Shown: in pieces, positions 42,976 to 52,476 of the stretch
How the letters are laid out: each line of letters starts with the position of its first letter
Position numbering within the stretch: the stretch's first letter is position 1
NCBI RefSeq assembly: GCF_000337795.1
Contig: NZ_AOLP01000001.1
Coordinates: forward strand, 372,001-436,000
Reading direction: 5' to 3'
Length of the DNA: 64,000 bases
Origin: Haloferax denitrificans ATCC 35960
GTDB lineage: Archaea; Halobacteriota; Halobacteria; Halobacteriales; Haloferacaceae
The notes under the pieces: generated by a model
Databases searched by the model: none
What the model saw: the letters and a program-made list of their open reading frames with translations, nothing else
Told to the model about the DNA's origin: nothing
Translations under genes and position numbers: made by a program

Positions 42976-44442
42976 GTGTCCCTCCCCGAAGGCGGTTCCC
43001 TCACCGAGGGCGACCTCAAACGCCCGATGTTCGAACTGGCGTGGCCGATTATCGTCACCGAACTCCTCCAGGTGGCGTACAACCTCGCCGACACCGTCTG
43101 GCTCGGCCGGCTCTCGACCGACGCCGTCGCCGCCATCAGCCTCGCGTTTCCGCTCATCTTCCTGCTCATCTCCGTCGGCGGCGGCTTCACCGTCGCGGGG
43201 AGCACGCTCGTCGCCCAGTACACCGGCGCGAAAAGCGAGGGCTCCGCCGGGACCGTCGCCGGACAGACGCTCACGTTCATCACCGTCATCGCCGTCGTCG
43301 TCGGCGTCATCGGCTTTTTCGCCACCGACGCGATGCTCGCCGTCCTCCCGAGCTCGGAGGCGACCGCCGGGCAGGTCATCCCCCTCGCCGGCGACTACAT
43401 GCGCGTGTTCTTCCTCGGCCTGCCGTTCCTCTTCGGCTTCTTCGTCTTCTCCGCGCTCATGCGCGGCTACGGCAACACCCGCGCCCCGATGGTCGTGATG
43501 TTCATCAGCGTCCTCATCAACGTCGTCATCGACCCGGTGTTCATCTTCGGCTTCGACGCCAACCCGCTGTTTTCGATGCTCGGGGCGGAGGGCCTGCAGG
43601 CCAGCCTCTTCGCCGCCACGGGCTTCGACGGCTTCCAAGTCGCCGGCGCGGCGTACGCGACGGTGCTCTCGCGCGCCGTCGCCACCGTCATCGGCATCTA
43701 CGTCATCTTCGGGACGAGCGCCGGCCCCGACGTGCAACTCGCCGACTTCCGCCCGCAGTTCGAGTACATCAAGCAAATCGTCGATATCGGCGTCCCGAGC
43801 GCCATCGAGCAGTCCGCCACCGCCCTCGGCTTCATCACCCTCACCGCGATGGTCGTCACGTTCACCCCCGAAGTCGTCGCCGCGTTCGGCCTCGGCAACC
43901 GCCTCACGTCGCTGGTGTTCCTCCCGGCGCTCGGTCTCGGTCGGGCGACCAACACCATCGTCGGCCAGAACCTCGGCGCGAAGAAACCGGAGCGCGCCGA
44001 GAGCGCCGTCTGGCTCGCCGCCAAAGTCGGCGCGAGCGTCATGCTCGCCACCGGCGTGCTCGCGTACGTCTTCGCCGAACCCGTCGTCGCGTTCTTCCTC
44101 CAGACCGGGACGGCCTCGGCCGCCCAAACCATCGACCTCGGCGTCGAGTACATCCGCATCCGCGCGTTCGAGTTCGGCTTCATCGGCGTCCTCCAGGTCG
44201 TCCTCGGCGCGTACCGCGGCGCTGGGAACACGAAGGCCGCCCTCGGCTTCTCGCTTTTCGCGCTCTGGTTGGGCCGGGTACCCATCGTCTACCTGCTTTC
44301 GTTCCAGTTCGGCTTCGCCGAGACGGGCATCTGGCTCGGGATGGCCGTCGGGCAGATTCTCGGCGCGATTGCGGCCACGGCGTGGTTCACCCGCGGGACG
44401 TGGAAACACAGCGTCGTCGACGCCGACGCGACCGGAACGTAA
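42976..44442 (+). CDS. MATE-family efflux transporter
   Basis: A 488-residue membrane protein with about 12 helices in two MatE repeats. The first repeat contains ELAWPIIVTELLQVAYNLAD, the second IVDIGVPSAIEQSATALGFI. The start is GTG 42976 (MSLPEGGSLTEGDLKRPMFE). It exports drugs or metabolites by sodium or proton antiport. It ends 62 bp before tRNA-Arg and is the last gene before the island. Confidence 0.9.
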   Translation: MSLPEGGSLTEGDLKRPMFELAWPIIVTELLQVAYNLADTVWLGRLSTDAVAAISLAFPLIFLLISVGGGFTVAGSTLVAQYTGAKSEGSAGTVAGQTLTFITVIAVVVGVIGFFATDAMLAVLPSSEATAGQVIPLAGDYMRVFFLGLPFLFGFFVFSALMRGYGNTRAPMVVMFISVLINVVIDPVFIFGFDANPLFSMLGAEGLQASLFAATGFDGFQVAGAAYATVLSRAVATVIGIYVIFGTSAGPDVQLADFRPQFEYIKQIVDIGVPSAIEQSATALGFITLTAMVVTFTPEVVAAFGLGNRLTSLVFLPALGLGRATNTIVGQNLGAKKPERAESAVWLAAKVGASVMLATGVLAYVFAEPVVAFFLQTGTASAAQTIDLGVEYIRIRAFEFGFIGVLQVVLGAYRGAGNTKAALGFSLFALWLGRVPIVYLLSFQFGFAETGIWLGMAVGQILGAIAATAWFTRGTWKHSVVDADATGT

Positions 44443-44504
44443 TCGGCCGCCGGCGCGGGTTCCACAACGGTTTTACGTCGGTGCCGTGTAGCTCTGCCCG
44501 CTGA

Positions 44505-44577
44505 GGGCCCGTAGCTCAGTGGACAGAGTGCTTGGTTCCGGACCAAGATGTCGCGGGTTCAAATCCCGTCGGGTCCG
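44505..44577 (+). tRNA. tRNA-Arg, anticodon CCG
   Basis: GGGCCCG/CGGGTCC acceptor stem (one G-T pair), GTAGCTCAGTGGACAGAG D arm, CTTGG-TTCCGGA-CCAAG anticodon arm with CCG, GCGGG-TTCAAAT-CCCGT T arm, discriminator G. No CCA is encoded. GGTTTTACG about 30 nt upstream is the promoter. Its 3' end is one arm of the island's direct repeat, so the tRNA is the integration site and remains intact. Confidence 0.96.
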
Positions 44578-44580
44578 TCC
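44561..44580 (+). repeat. attL-like direct repeat in the tRNA-Arg 3' end
   Basis: AAATCCCGTCGGGTCCGTCC spans the T arm, acceptor stem and 3 nt beyond. It recurs with one mismatch at 54365-54384 (16 consecutive identical bases plus AAA before the mismatch). This is the pattern left by tRNA-targeting integration. Confidence 0.85.
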
Positions 44581-45681
44581 TGTTGCATTACGGTGTGGAA
44601 ACACAAGACAGCGACGCCTTCCTTTTAAACAAGGGTGCCGTTCCGTCCATCAAGTTCGTAATACCACATCACGGGGGTCGCCCCCGTCTGGCGATTCACA
44701 TAGAACCAAACGCCTGGACAGGTATTAGACATTGGGCGATTGCGGTCGCCGAGTAGAATTATAAAGAATAAACTCAGCGCCAGTAGCCCACACTAACTTC
44801 ACCAACAAAAGAATTATCACGTCATACGCTAACATGCACGGTGGGTCCAAGGTAGCGTTCCCGAGTAACACGTAATAAACAGGAGTCAAAACGGGACGCT
44901 CCGTGGACAGGGAGACAGCGACCCAGCAATAAGCCGATGGGGAAGGATTCCCGCTGGAGGCTTTAGCATCTCCGTGTTGGCACTCAGTCAATACGGTGTG
45001 TCCTTGTCCACGTTCACCGCGGGGATAACTCGTCGGTGAGCGGTTGAAGCAGAGAACACGACGTGCGAAATAGAACGTCGTCAAATCAATCCGCCATGCA
45101 GGCACCCGACTGTATGGCCAGAAACCAACCGCTTGCCCGGGACCGACAGCAATGCGTCGGTCCTACTAACCCGTGGCCAGTCGAGAGCATAGGACCCAAC
45201 GGTCGGACGACGAGCCTACATCCGACCAGACAAATCTCCAGCGATTCATAGACGGTGATGGTCAAGATCCCCGACCGGATCAACTTGGACAGTCCCCTGC
45301 GCCGTCACAGCTATCCATCAGGATAAGGCTATACTACTTACAACTCCTTATCGCGTACTTGCTCAATATTGCTCTAAAGGCAGTTTCTCAGAACCCAATA
45401 ATCCAAGTATTACAGCAACATCGACGTCTCCTATTATTGCTAGTTGGACTTGGTACATTGCTGAATTTAATCGTGAATGCCCTGATGGACTTCCATATTC
45501 TTTGATAAAGAATTTATTTGTGCGAGAAGGGCACCCCCCAGCGTTAAAAACTAGGTCAGCGTGACTGACATACTTGGTAACACAATGCTTTCTCTCCCTC
45601 CACCTGACCATTGCCTCGACCAGATATCAACGCCGAACTCTCCGCACCACTTATGAATCCCAGTTACAACATTTCTCGTAG
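44581..45681. other. Island left end, no convincing gene (about 1.1 kb)
   Basis: All frames were read. A 126-codon minus frame (44725-45105) and a 110-codon plus frame (45173-45505, with a hydrophobic second half LYYLQLLIAYLLNIALKAVS) are open, but neither has a promoter or a recognisable family. Another plus frame around 45290-45565 ends in IAEFNRECPDGLPYSLIKNL and competes with them. The stretch probably contains decayed genes, possibly the lost integrase. CTTATGAA near 45652 is the promoter of the next gene. Confidence 0.6.
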
Positions 45682-48378
45682 ATGGTCGAGAACTTTAGCG
45701 AGAAGGCTGATTTCATTTGGTCTATTGCGGATCTTCTCCGAGGAGACTACAAGCAGTCCGAGTACCAGAAAGTAATCCTGCCGCTGACTGTACTCAGGCG
45801 GCTTGATTGCGTGACTCAGCGGAACAAGGAAGATGTCCTTGAACGGTACGAACAACTTCAGAAACAGGGGATTAAGAACGTAGCACCAGCACTGAAGAAG
45901 GCAGCTGGCGAAAAGGTGTACAACACAAGCGAGTATACTTTCAAGTCGCTGTGCAGCGACCCTGACCAGATTGCGAGCAATCTTCAGTACTATATCAACT
46001 CGTACGATGAAGAAACAAAGGAGATTTTCGAGAAGTTCGACTTCGGGCACCAGATTCAACGACTCGAAGATGCGGACCTCCTATATAAGATCATTCGACA
46101 GTTCGCTGAGCTCGACCTTCATCCAGAGGATGTGCCGAATGAGGAGATGGGATACATCTACGAGGAACTCGTTCGGAAATTCAACGAACTGAGCAACGAG
46201 ACTGCCGGGGAACACTTCACACCCCGAGAGGTCATCGAGCTGATGGTGAACCTTCTATTCGACGAGGACGACAAAGTGCTGACTGAAGAAGGGGTTGTCC
46301 GTACGGTGTACGACCCCGCGTGTGGTACTGGGGGGATGCTGAGCGTTGCGGAGGATCACGTACGTGAACTCAACGGGGGTGCGAAACTCCACGCCTTCGG
46401 GCAAGAACTTAACCCTGAGACCTACGCGGTCTGTAACTCTGATATGCTGATCAAGGGGCAGAACCCAGACAACATTGCGTACGGGAACTCGTTTACTAAC
46501 GACGGGTTTGCTGACCGGAGCTTCGACTATATGCTCTCGAATCCACCGTTCGGAGTCTCGTGGAAGAAGGTGCGGGAGTATATTGAGCAAGAACACGAAG
46601 AGAAAGGTAAGGACGGGCGGTTTGACGCTGGCACCCCCCGTGTGAGTGACGGCTCTCTACTCTTCCTCCAACATATGGCCAGTAAAATGAAACCACCAGA
46701 GGAGGGGGGATCACGTATTGCAATCGTATTTAATGGGTCTCCGCTATTCAATGGAGGCCCAAATAGTGGTGAATCAGCCATTCGTCGCTGGATAATTGAG
46801 AATGATTGGTTGGAGGCGGTTATTGGGTTACCAAACCGATTGTTCTACAACACAGAGATATACACGTACGTTTGGATCCTCTCGAATGCTAAATCTGAGC
46901 GTAGACAGGGCAGAGTCCAACTAATAGATGCCCGAGAGATGTACGTTGAGTTGGAAGAGGGACTCGGAGATAAAAAATACAAGATTTCTAAGAATCATAT
47001 CAGCGAAATTTCCAAGATATTCGGAGAGATGGAAGAATCAAATCGGTCAAAGTTCTATGATAATGATGACTTCGGCTACCGCCGGATAGTCGTTGACCGG
47101 CCCCTCCGGATGAGTTTCCAAGTTACAGATGAGCGAATTCAGAAGCTCAAAAAAGAGAAGGCATTCTCCAACCGTGATGAGGAAACTCAGCAACATGTCA
47201 TTGACGCGTTGAGTTCTCTCGATTCAGATAAGCAGTGGATGAATAAGGACGAATTCCTGAATCAGGTAGAACTCACATTCAATATGCGTAATGTTGACGT
47301 CCGAAAGAGTGTATATAACGCAATTGTAAGGGCATTAGGCGAGCGCAACTCTGACGCGGATATTGTAACGGATAGCAACGGCGACGCAGAATATGATATC
47401 GACCGCCGAGAAAGAGAAAAGATTCCACTCGGGTCTGACCCCTACGAGTACTTCGAACGGAACATCGAACCCTATGCTCCGAATGCGTGGATCAATGATG
47501 ATTCTAAGTATTATGATGAAGATGGTGACTTGGGAATCGTTGGTTATGAAATAAATTTCCTTGAAAAGTTTCTATCATCTGACCCATCAAGCTCTGTCGA
47601 GGAGATAAATGAAGAAATAAGCATAATCAAGTCAGAAATTTCCTCAAAGACTCAAGAGTTACTGAACAAAAAGCATGAGATAATCACGCGTTCGTTAGAG
47701 GATTCGGATGGGCTTAAATCAGGGCCGAGCTGGTTAGTTGGTATTCCAGAGAACTGGGACTCTTCTCCTCTGAAATATAACGTTTCAATTGAAACCGGAT
47801 CTACTCCAAAAACGACCGTAGACCGTTACTGGGATGGTGAAATTCCTTGGTTCAGTCCGAAGGACATGAAATCCGACCTTCTCGAAGACTCACAAGATCA
47901 TATTACAAAAGAGGCACTTGAAGAAACCAGCATCTCTATCCTTCCTCCTAAGACGGTGTTTGTGGTGGTCCGTGGCATGATATTAGATAGAACTCTTCCT
48001 GTGGGCCTCTCGGAAGTTCCTGCTACAATTAATCAAGATATGAAAGCACTGAGGCCCGACGACCATCTCCTCCCAGAGTATCTCGCTCTACTTTTACGGG
48101 CCATCTCACCACTCCTTCTGGAGGTTGTAAAAGAGTCGTCACACGGGACTAAGAGACTCGACACGGAGGACTTGGAAAATATCGAGATCCCAATACCCCC
48201 AGTAGACGAACAAAGGCAGATACTAGAAGATGTTGAGAGACGCACGAACAAAATCGACTCAAAAATTGACGAGATATATAGATTACGGGATGATGTCGAA
48301 GCTTTAGAAGCGGCGGTCGGCAATCAGCGCCAAGCGTTATTAATGTCCGCAGTGACAGGACAGTTAAGCGACAAGTAG
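45682..48378 (+). CDS. hsdM: Type I restriction methylase fused to a half-size specificity subunit (HsdM-HsdS)
   Basis: An 898-residue fusion. HsdM part, about 1-640: N-terminal HsdM helices (FSEKADFIWSIADLLRGDYK), AdoMet motif I D211-P-A-C-G-T-G-G (YDPACGTGGM), catalytic N287-P-P-F (LSNPPFGVSW). Linker helix 640-675. HsdS part, about 680-898: one target-recognition domain opening GIPENWDSSPLKYNVSIETG, IPWFSPKDM, IPIPPVDEQRQILEDVERRT and a final coiled-coil helix. A normal HsdS has two such domains; only one is present. It should methylate adenine in its target and guide HsdR. Leaderless from ATG 45682. Confidence 0.9.
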   Translation: MVENFSEKADFIWSIADLLRGDYKQSEYQKVILPLTVLRRLDCVTQRNKEDVLERYEQLQKQGIKNVAPALKKAAGEKVYNTSEYTFKSLCSDPDQIASNLQYYINSYDEETKEIFEKFDFGHQIQRLEDADLLYKIIRQFAELDLHPEDVPNEEMGYIYEELVRKFNELSNETAGEHFTPREVIELMVNLLFDEDDKVLTEEGVVRTVYDPACGTGGMLSVAEDHVRELNGGAKLHAFGQELNPETYAVCNSDMLIKGQNPDNIAYGNSFTNDGFADRSFDYMLSNPPFGVSWKKVREYIEQEHEEKGKDGRFDAGTPRVSDGSLLFLQHMASKMKPPEEGGSRIAIVFNGSPLFNGGPNSGESAIRRWIIENDWLEAVIGLPNRLFYNTEIYTYVWILSNAKSERRQGRVQLIDAREMYVELEEGLGDKKYKISKNHISEISKIFGEMEESNRSKFYDNDDFGYRRIVVDRPLRMSFQVTDERIQKLKKEKAFSNRDEETQQHVIDALSSLDSDKQWMNKDEFLNQVELTFNMRNVDVRKSVYNAIVRALGERNSDADIVTDSNGDAEYDIDRREREKIPLGSDPYEYFERNIEPYAPNAWINDDSKYYDEDGDLGIVGYEINFLEKFLSSDPSSSVEEINEEISIIKSEISSKTQELLNKKHEIITRSLEDSDGLKSGPSWLVGIPENWDSSPLKYNVSIETGSTPKTTVDRYWDGEIPWFSPKDMKSDLLEDSQDHITKEALEETSISILPPKTVFVVVRGMILDRTLPVGLSEVPATINQDMKALRPDDHLLPEYLALLLRAISPLLLEVVKESSHGTKRLDTEDLENIEIPIPPVDEQRQILEDVERRTNKIDSKIDEIYRLRDDVEALEAAVGNQRQALLMSAVTGQLSDK

Positions 48379-48409
48379 GCGTCACTCCACGTACACCACC
48401 AACCCCCAC

Positions 48410-51376
48410 ATGACTGGAAAATCACACGATGAAGAGGCGTTCGAGGCCTATATTGAACAGGGTCTGCTCGACGGCGAATACGAGCAAGTTGACTCTGACG
48501 AGTTCGACGCCGGACGCGGACTGTTCCCCGATGTTCTCGTCTCGTTCGTCAAGGAGACCCAACCTGAGCGCTGGCAACAACTGGAGACCGCCTACAAGGG
48601 AAACGCCCGTCAGCGGTTTCTGCAAGAACTCACCAGCGCCCTCGAAACACGAGGAACACTTGAACTTCTGCGGCACGGCCTCCGCACCACCGGAACCACA
48701 ATCAAGCTTGCATTCTTCCAACCGAACACCAGAAAAAATCCAGAAGTCCAGAAGCAGTACGAGGCGAATCGTCTTGGGGTCACTAGGCAACTCCACTACT
48801 CTCCGACAGATCCTACGCTTAGTATCGATCTCGTGCTGAGCGTCAATGGCATTCCTGTGGCGACCGCCGAATTGAAAAACCCTGCAACTGGACAGACGGT
48901 TGTAGACGCGAAACAGCAGTATATGCAGGACCGCGATCCCGGCGACCCGGTTCTCAAATTCAAGCGAGGAGCCTTAGTCCACTTCGCAGTCGATACAAAC
49001 GAGGTAGAGTACACCACCGAACTGAACAGGGATGACACATACTTCCTCCCATTCAACAAGGGATACAATGGCGGGGCAGGGAATCCGCCGAACGAGGACG
49101 GCCACCGTACTGCATATCTTTGGGAAGAAGTCTGGGCGAAGGATTCTTGGATGGAGATCCTCCAGCGGTTCATCCATATAGACGAAGAAGAGATTCGAAA
49201 GAACGGCATCAAAGTGGATGAAGAGGAGACGATGATTTTCCCGCGGTACCACCAGCTAGAGTGCGTCCGCCAACTCGTGACTGCGTCAAAAGAGAACGGC
49301 GGTGGCGAAGATTATCTGATTCAGCACTCAACCGGTAGCGGGAAGAGCAAGTCTATTGCGTGGCTCGTCCACCGACTCGTCTCACTCCACAATGACGCCG
49401 ATGAAGCAGTCTACGACGGCGTCGTCGTAGTCACGGACCGCACTATCCTCGACGAGCAGCTTCGGAACACAATCTACGAATTGGACCACAAGACCGGCGT
49501 TGTCCACGCTATCAAGGGTGAGCAAGGTTCGAAGTCCCAAGAACTGGCGGAAGCTATCGAAGCGGGCAAGCCAGTCATCATCACCACGCTTCAGACGTTC
49601 CCCCACGTTATCGAACACGCGAAACGGCTCCCTGAACGGGATTACGCTGTGGTCGTGGACGAGGCTCACAGTAGCCAGTCTGGCGAGATGGCCCATGAGA
49701 TGAAGCAAATCCTCTCCGGTATCGACATCGACGAAGACGACGATACTGAGGACCTCATCTTGAAGAGTGCAGAAACGCGAGGGAATCAGGAGAACCTCAG
49801 CTTCTTCGCGTTCACGGCGACTCCGAAAGGCAAGACGCTGGAAGCGTTCGGAACAATACCCGAGGGCAGCGACAAGCCCGAGCCGTTCCACCTTTACTCG
49901 ATGCGCCAAGCCATCGAGGAAGGGTTCATTCTAGACGTCCTGCAGAATTACACGACCTACGAGACGTTCTATAACATTGCGAAGGTCATCGAGGAAGATC
50001 CACAGGTCCCGCAGAAGAAGGCAGTCAAGGCAGTGTCCAAGTTCCTGAAGCTGCACCCGCACAACATCGCTCAGAAGGTCGAGATCGTCGTCGAGCACTT
50101 CCGCGAACACACACAGAACAAGATCGGCGGGAAGGCGAAGGCGATGATCGTGACGTCCTCACGCGTACACGCAGTTCGTTACAAGAAGGCGATTGACAAG
50201 TACATCGAAAAGAACGGGTACAATCTGAGTGCACTCGTTGCGTTCAGCGGAACCGTCGAGGACGATGGGTTCGAGTACACCGAACCGGGCATGAACGACG
50301 GGATCAAGGAATCTGAACTTCCCAGCAAGTTCGACACCACGGAGTATCAGGTTCTCGTCGTCGCCGACAAGTATCAGACTGGGTTTGACCAGCCGCTTCT
50401 GCACACGATGTACGTGGATAAGAAGCTCTCTGGAATTCAGGCTGTTCAGACCCTGTCAAGACTGAACCGTACCCACCCTGGGAAGGAGGACACGTTCGTA
50501 CTCGACTTCGAGAACGACCGTGAGGATATCTTCGACGCGTTCCAGCCCTACTACGAGAAGACGACCATCGACGAGACGACCGACCCACAGCACATCTACC
50601 AACTGGAGTCCGAGCTGAATGCGTTCCAGATCTACACCAAGCACGAAGTAGATCAGTTTGCAGAGGCGTTCTTCAGCCCCAAGAACAAGGGAACTGAACA
50701 GGCGCACGCGAAGCTGAGCAGCCACATTCAGCCAGCGCGGGATCGATATATGGTCGCCGATGAGGAAACGCAAGACGAGTTCCGCTCGAAGCTTCGTTCG
50801 TTCCTCCGGTTGTACAAGTTCCAGTCGCAGGTCGTCAGCTACGCAGACACCACGTTAGAGAAGCTCTACACCTTTGGCCGCTTCCTCTACAAGGAACTTC
50901 CACGAGACTCTCGGGAATCGCGGGTGGAATTCAACGACGAACTCGCGCTGCAGTACTACCGTCTAGAAAAATCGGATGAGGGTGGTATCGAAATTGGCTC
51001 CGGCGGGGGGAGCGTGTCAGTACCGAATGAAACTGGCACAGGGAGTCAGGAAGATGACGAGGTCGAACTATCCACTATTGTTGAGAAGGTCAATGAGGAG
51101 CTTGGAACAGACTTCACGCAGGCAGACCAACTCTTCCTCGACCAACTGAAAGAGGACGCTCTGGATGACGACCATCTTCGTCGGTCGGCACAAGTCAACA
51201 GTAGAGAAAACTTCGCGTTAGAGTTCGACGACGCCCTGACCGAGATGTTCATTGATCGGATGGACCAGAATCAAGAACTGTTTGCCAAGTTTATGGACAA
51301 CGAGGAAGTCCAAAAAGTGATAACCAACCACTTGCGACAACGGGTATACGAGGAAAGTCAGGCAGCCAACAGCTGA
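48410..51376 (+). CDS. hsdR: Type I restriction endonuclease subunit R
   Basis: A 988-residue protein 31 bp after hsdM. Nuclease domain with D140...E154-x-K156 (IDLVLSVNG, ATAELKNP); helicase with Walker A K312 (HSTGSGKSKS), DEAH box D417-E-A-H420 (VVVDEAHSS), motif III FFAFTATPKG and motif VI region LSRLNRTHPG. ATP-driven translocation followed by cleavage of unmodified DNA. All key residues are present, so the enzyme looks intact. The GC is nearer to the chromosome's than the hsdM 3' half, so the M-S fusion may have been assembled from different sources. Confidence 0.93.
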   Translation: MTGKSHDEEAFEAYIEQGLLDGEYEQVDSDEFDAGRGLFPDVLVSFVKETQPERWQQLETAYKGNARQRFLQELTSALETRGTLELLRHGLRTTGTTIKLAFFQPNTRKNPEVQKQYEANRLGVTRQLHYSPTDPTLSIDLVLSVNGIPVATAELKNPATGQTVVDAKQQYMQDRDPGDPVLKFKRGALVHFAVDTNEVEYTTELNRDDTYFLPFNKGYNGGAGNPPNEDGHRTAYLWEEVWAKDSWMEILQRFIHIDEEEIRKNGIKVDEEETMIFPRYHQLECVRQLVTASKENGGGEDYLIQHSTGSGKSKSIAWLVHRLVSLHNDADEAVYDGVVVVTDRTILDEQLRNTIYELDHKTGVVHAIKGEQGSKSQELAEAIEAGKPVIITTLQTFPHVIEHAKRLPERDYAVVVDEAHSSQSGEMAHEMKQILSGIDIDEDDDTEDLILKSAETRGNQENLSFFAFTATPKGKTLEAFGTIPEGSDKPEPFHLYSMRQAIEEGFILDVLQNYTTYETFYNIAKVIEEDPQVPQKKAVKAVSKFLKLHPHNIAQKVEIVVEHFREHTQNKIGGKAKAMIVTSSRVHAVRYKKAIDKYIEKNGYNLSALVAFSGTVEDDGFEYTEPGMNDGIKESELPSKFDTTEYQVLVVADKYQTGFDQPLLHTMYVDKKLSGIQAVQTLSRLNRTHPGKEDTFVLDFENDREDIFDAFQPYYEKTTIDETTDPQHIYQLESELNAFQIYTKHEVDQFAEAFFSPKNKGTEQAHAKLSSHIQPARDRYMVADEETQDEFRSKLRSFLRLYKFQSQVVSYADTTLEKLYTFGRFLYKELPRDSRESRVEFNDELALQYYRLEKSDEGGIEIGSGGGSVSVPNETGTGSQEDDEVELSTIVEKVNEELGTDFTQADQLFLDQLKEDALDDDHLRRSAQVNSRENFALEFDDALTEMFIDRMDQNQELFAKFMDNEEVQKVITNHLRQRVYEESQAANS

Positions 51377-51433
51377 TTTGATAAACCCGGAGACACTCGC
51401 CCGTGTTCCCGTAGATTCCGATCGTCACCATAT

Positions 51434-51796
51434 CTATCTATTCATTGTTAGTTCCGGAAGGCGTTCCTGAAACAACTTGTCCAGAACTGCCCACAGAATC
51501 TCCGTCGGAATCTGCTTCTCAAACTCAGCCGCGTCGTGATTGGTCTCATCCAATTCTGGGTGGTAATACTGGAAGTGAACATCCCCAAGTTCGGGATGGT
51601 CGTCGTCACGATGCCAGCCACAGTTGAACCCCGTATTTGGGTCGGCGTAGTGGATCCGAAACTGTGACTCGTCCCCGGCGAACCGCCACTCAACGTCGAG
51701 CGTCGGCGACTGGGCCAGAGTCGTCGGCACGACGCGATTGGGGTCAATCTCTGCTTGGATGAACTTCTTGACGATACTGTCCGGTTCGTAAGACAC
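51434..51796 (-). CDS. TumE-like (DUF6516-like) putative toxin
   Basis: A 120-residue protein starting with GTG 51796 (upstream in-frame TGA rules out a longer form). The core DVEWRFAGDESQFRIHYADP, FNCGWHRDDDHPELGDVHFQ and a C-terminal helix match haloarchaeal proteins I associate with TumE/DUF6516 toxins, which often adjoin a DUF7342-type HTH protein. Here that partner is about 1.9 kb away. Conserved His/Asp-rich HRDDDHP could be a catalytic or metal site. Identification is by motif reading only. It converges with hsdR, 57 bp apart. Confidence 0.55.
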   Translation of the reverse strand: MSYEPDSIVKKFIQAEIDPNRVVPTTLAQSPTLDVEWRFAGDESQFRIHYADPNTGFNCGWHRDDDHPELGDVHFQYYHPELDETNHDAAEFEKQIPTEILWAVLDKLFQERLPELTMNR

Positions 51797-51893
51797 CGAC
51801 GTGACCGCAGGGTGTCACTGAACAGTGGAACACGACCTCAAAAAGACTGTAACACCTATACAGGAAAGGTAGTGGAGTATATCAATTCAATAT

Positions 51894-52364
51894 TTACTCG
51901 ACAGACCAACTGTCGAATTCGATTACTTCTCCGATCTTTGCTTGTCGATAAATCTGTATGCTCTTCAATTCACTTAGAATCTCACTGGGAGGCAACTCAC
52001 CAAATTCTTTTGAGGTTTCGCGTACCAACTCATCAATTTCACCTGACAAATTGCACTGCGGCTGTGATTGGACCTTTAGAGTTTTAATTCGGTCTCTACC
52101 GATCTTAACCTCGCCATGTTCAACCCCATCTATTTCGGCAAGTGCCTCTTCAATACTACTGGAAAAGACGCCACTAAGATAAGGTTCATACTCAACTTCC
52201 GTTATCCGGTTCTCATGGCTTTTGAAGTATTCTACTTCGATCAAGAAAATAAGACTATGGATACGCTCAACTGAGACATGGTTAAAATGACGCAGAACAC
52301 ACTTGACCAGGGGAACCACCCCCTTAACTTCCTCCGTTGCCGGGCTCCCGTGTTCAACTGCCAT
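51894..52364 (-). CDS. Panacea/SocA-like (DUF4065-like) protein
   Basis: A 156-residue soluble protein: LVKCVLRHFNHVSVERIHSL, IFLIEVEYFKSHENRITEVE, YEPYLSGVFSSSIEEALAEI, then ETSKEFGELPPSEILSELKS. The order (helix, LIYL-type helix, Tyr-x-Pro-Tyr-x-x-x-hydrophobic-Ser, final helix bundle) is that of Panacea antitoxin domains. Known members neutralise unrelated toxins, including membrane-active ones. It is encoded just downstream of a membrane protein. CTTTATTGTC lies 27 nt before the ATG, so it can be made on its own. The family call is inferred. Confidence 0.5.
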   Translation of the reverse strand: MAVEHGSPATEEVKGVVPLVKCVLRHFNHVSVERIHSLIFLIEVEYFKSHENRITEVEYEPYLSGVFSSSIEEALAEIDGVEHGEVKIGRDRIKTLKVQSQPQCNLSGEIDELVRETSKEFGELPPSEILSELKSIQIYRQAKIGEVIEFDSWSVE

Positions 52365-52476
52365 ACCATGTGAATGGGGATGGAGACAATAAAGTTACCC
52401 TCAGACAAATCACACCCCGATATAAATAACCACTCTGATTAATTCTGTCCACCTGCCAGATCTATTTCCTTCCAAG

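Noticed and set aside
44725-45105. 126-codon minus frame at the island's left end
   Set aside because: No promoter, no family, mixed hydrophobic and Cys-rich pieces; I considered a transposase relic but could not support it.
45173-45505. 110-codon plus frame with hydrophobic C-terminus
   Set aside because: Competes with another equally plausible plus frame and a minus frame; kept only as a note.
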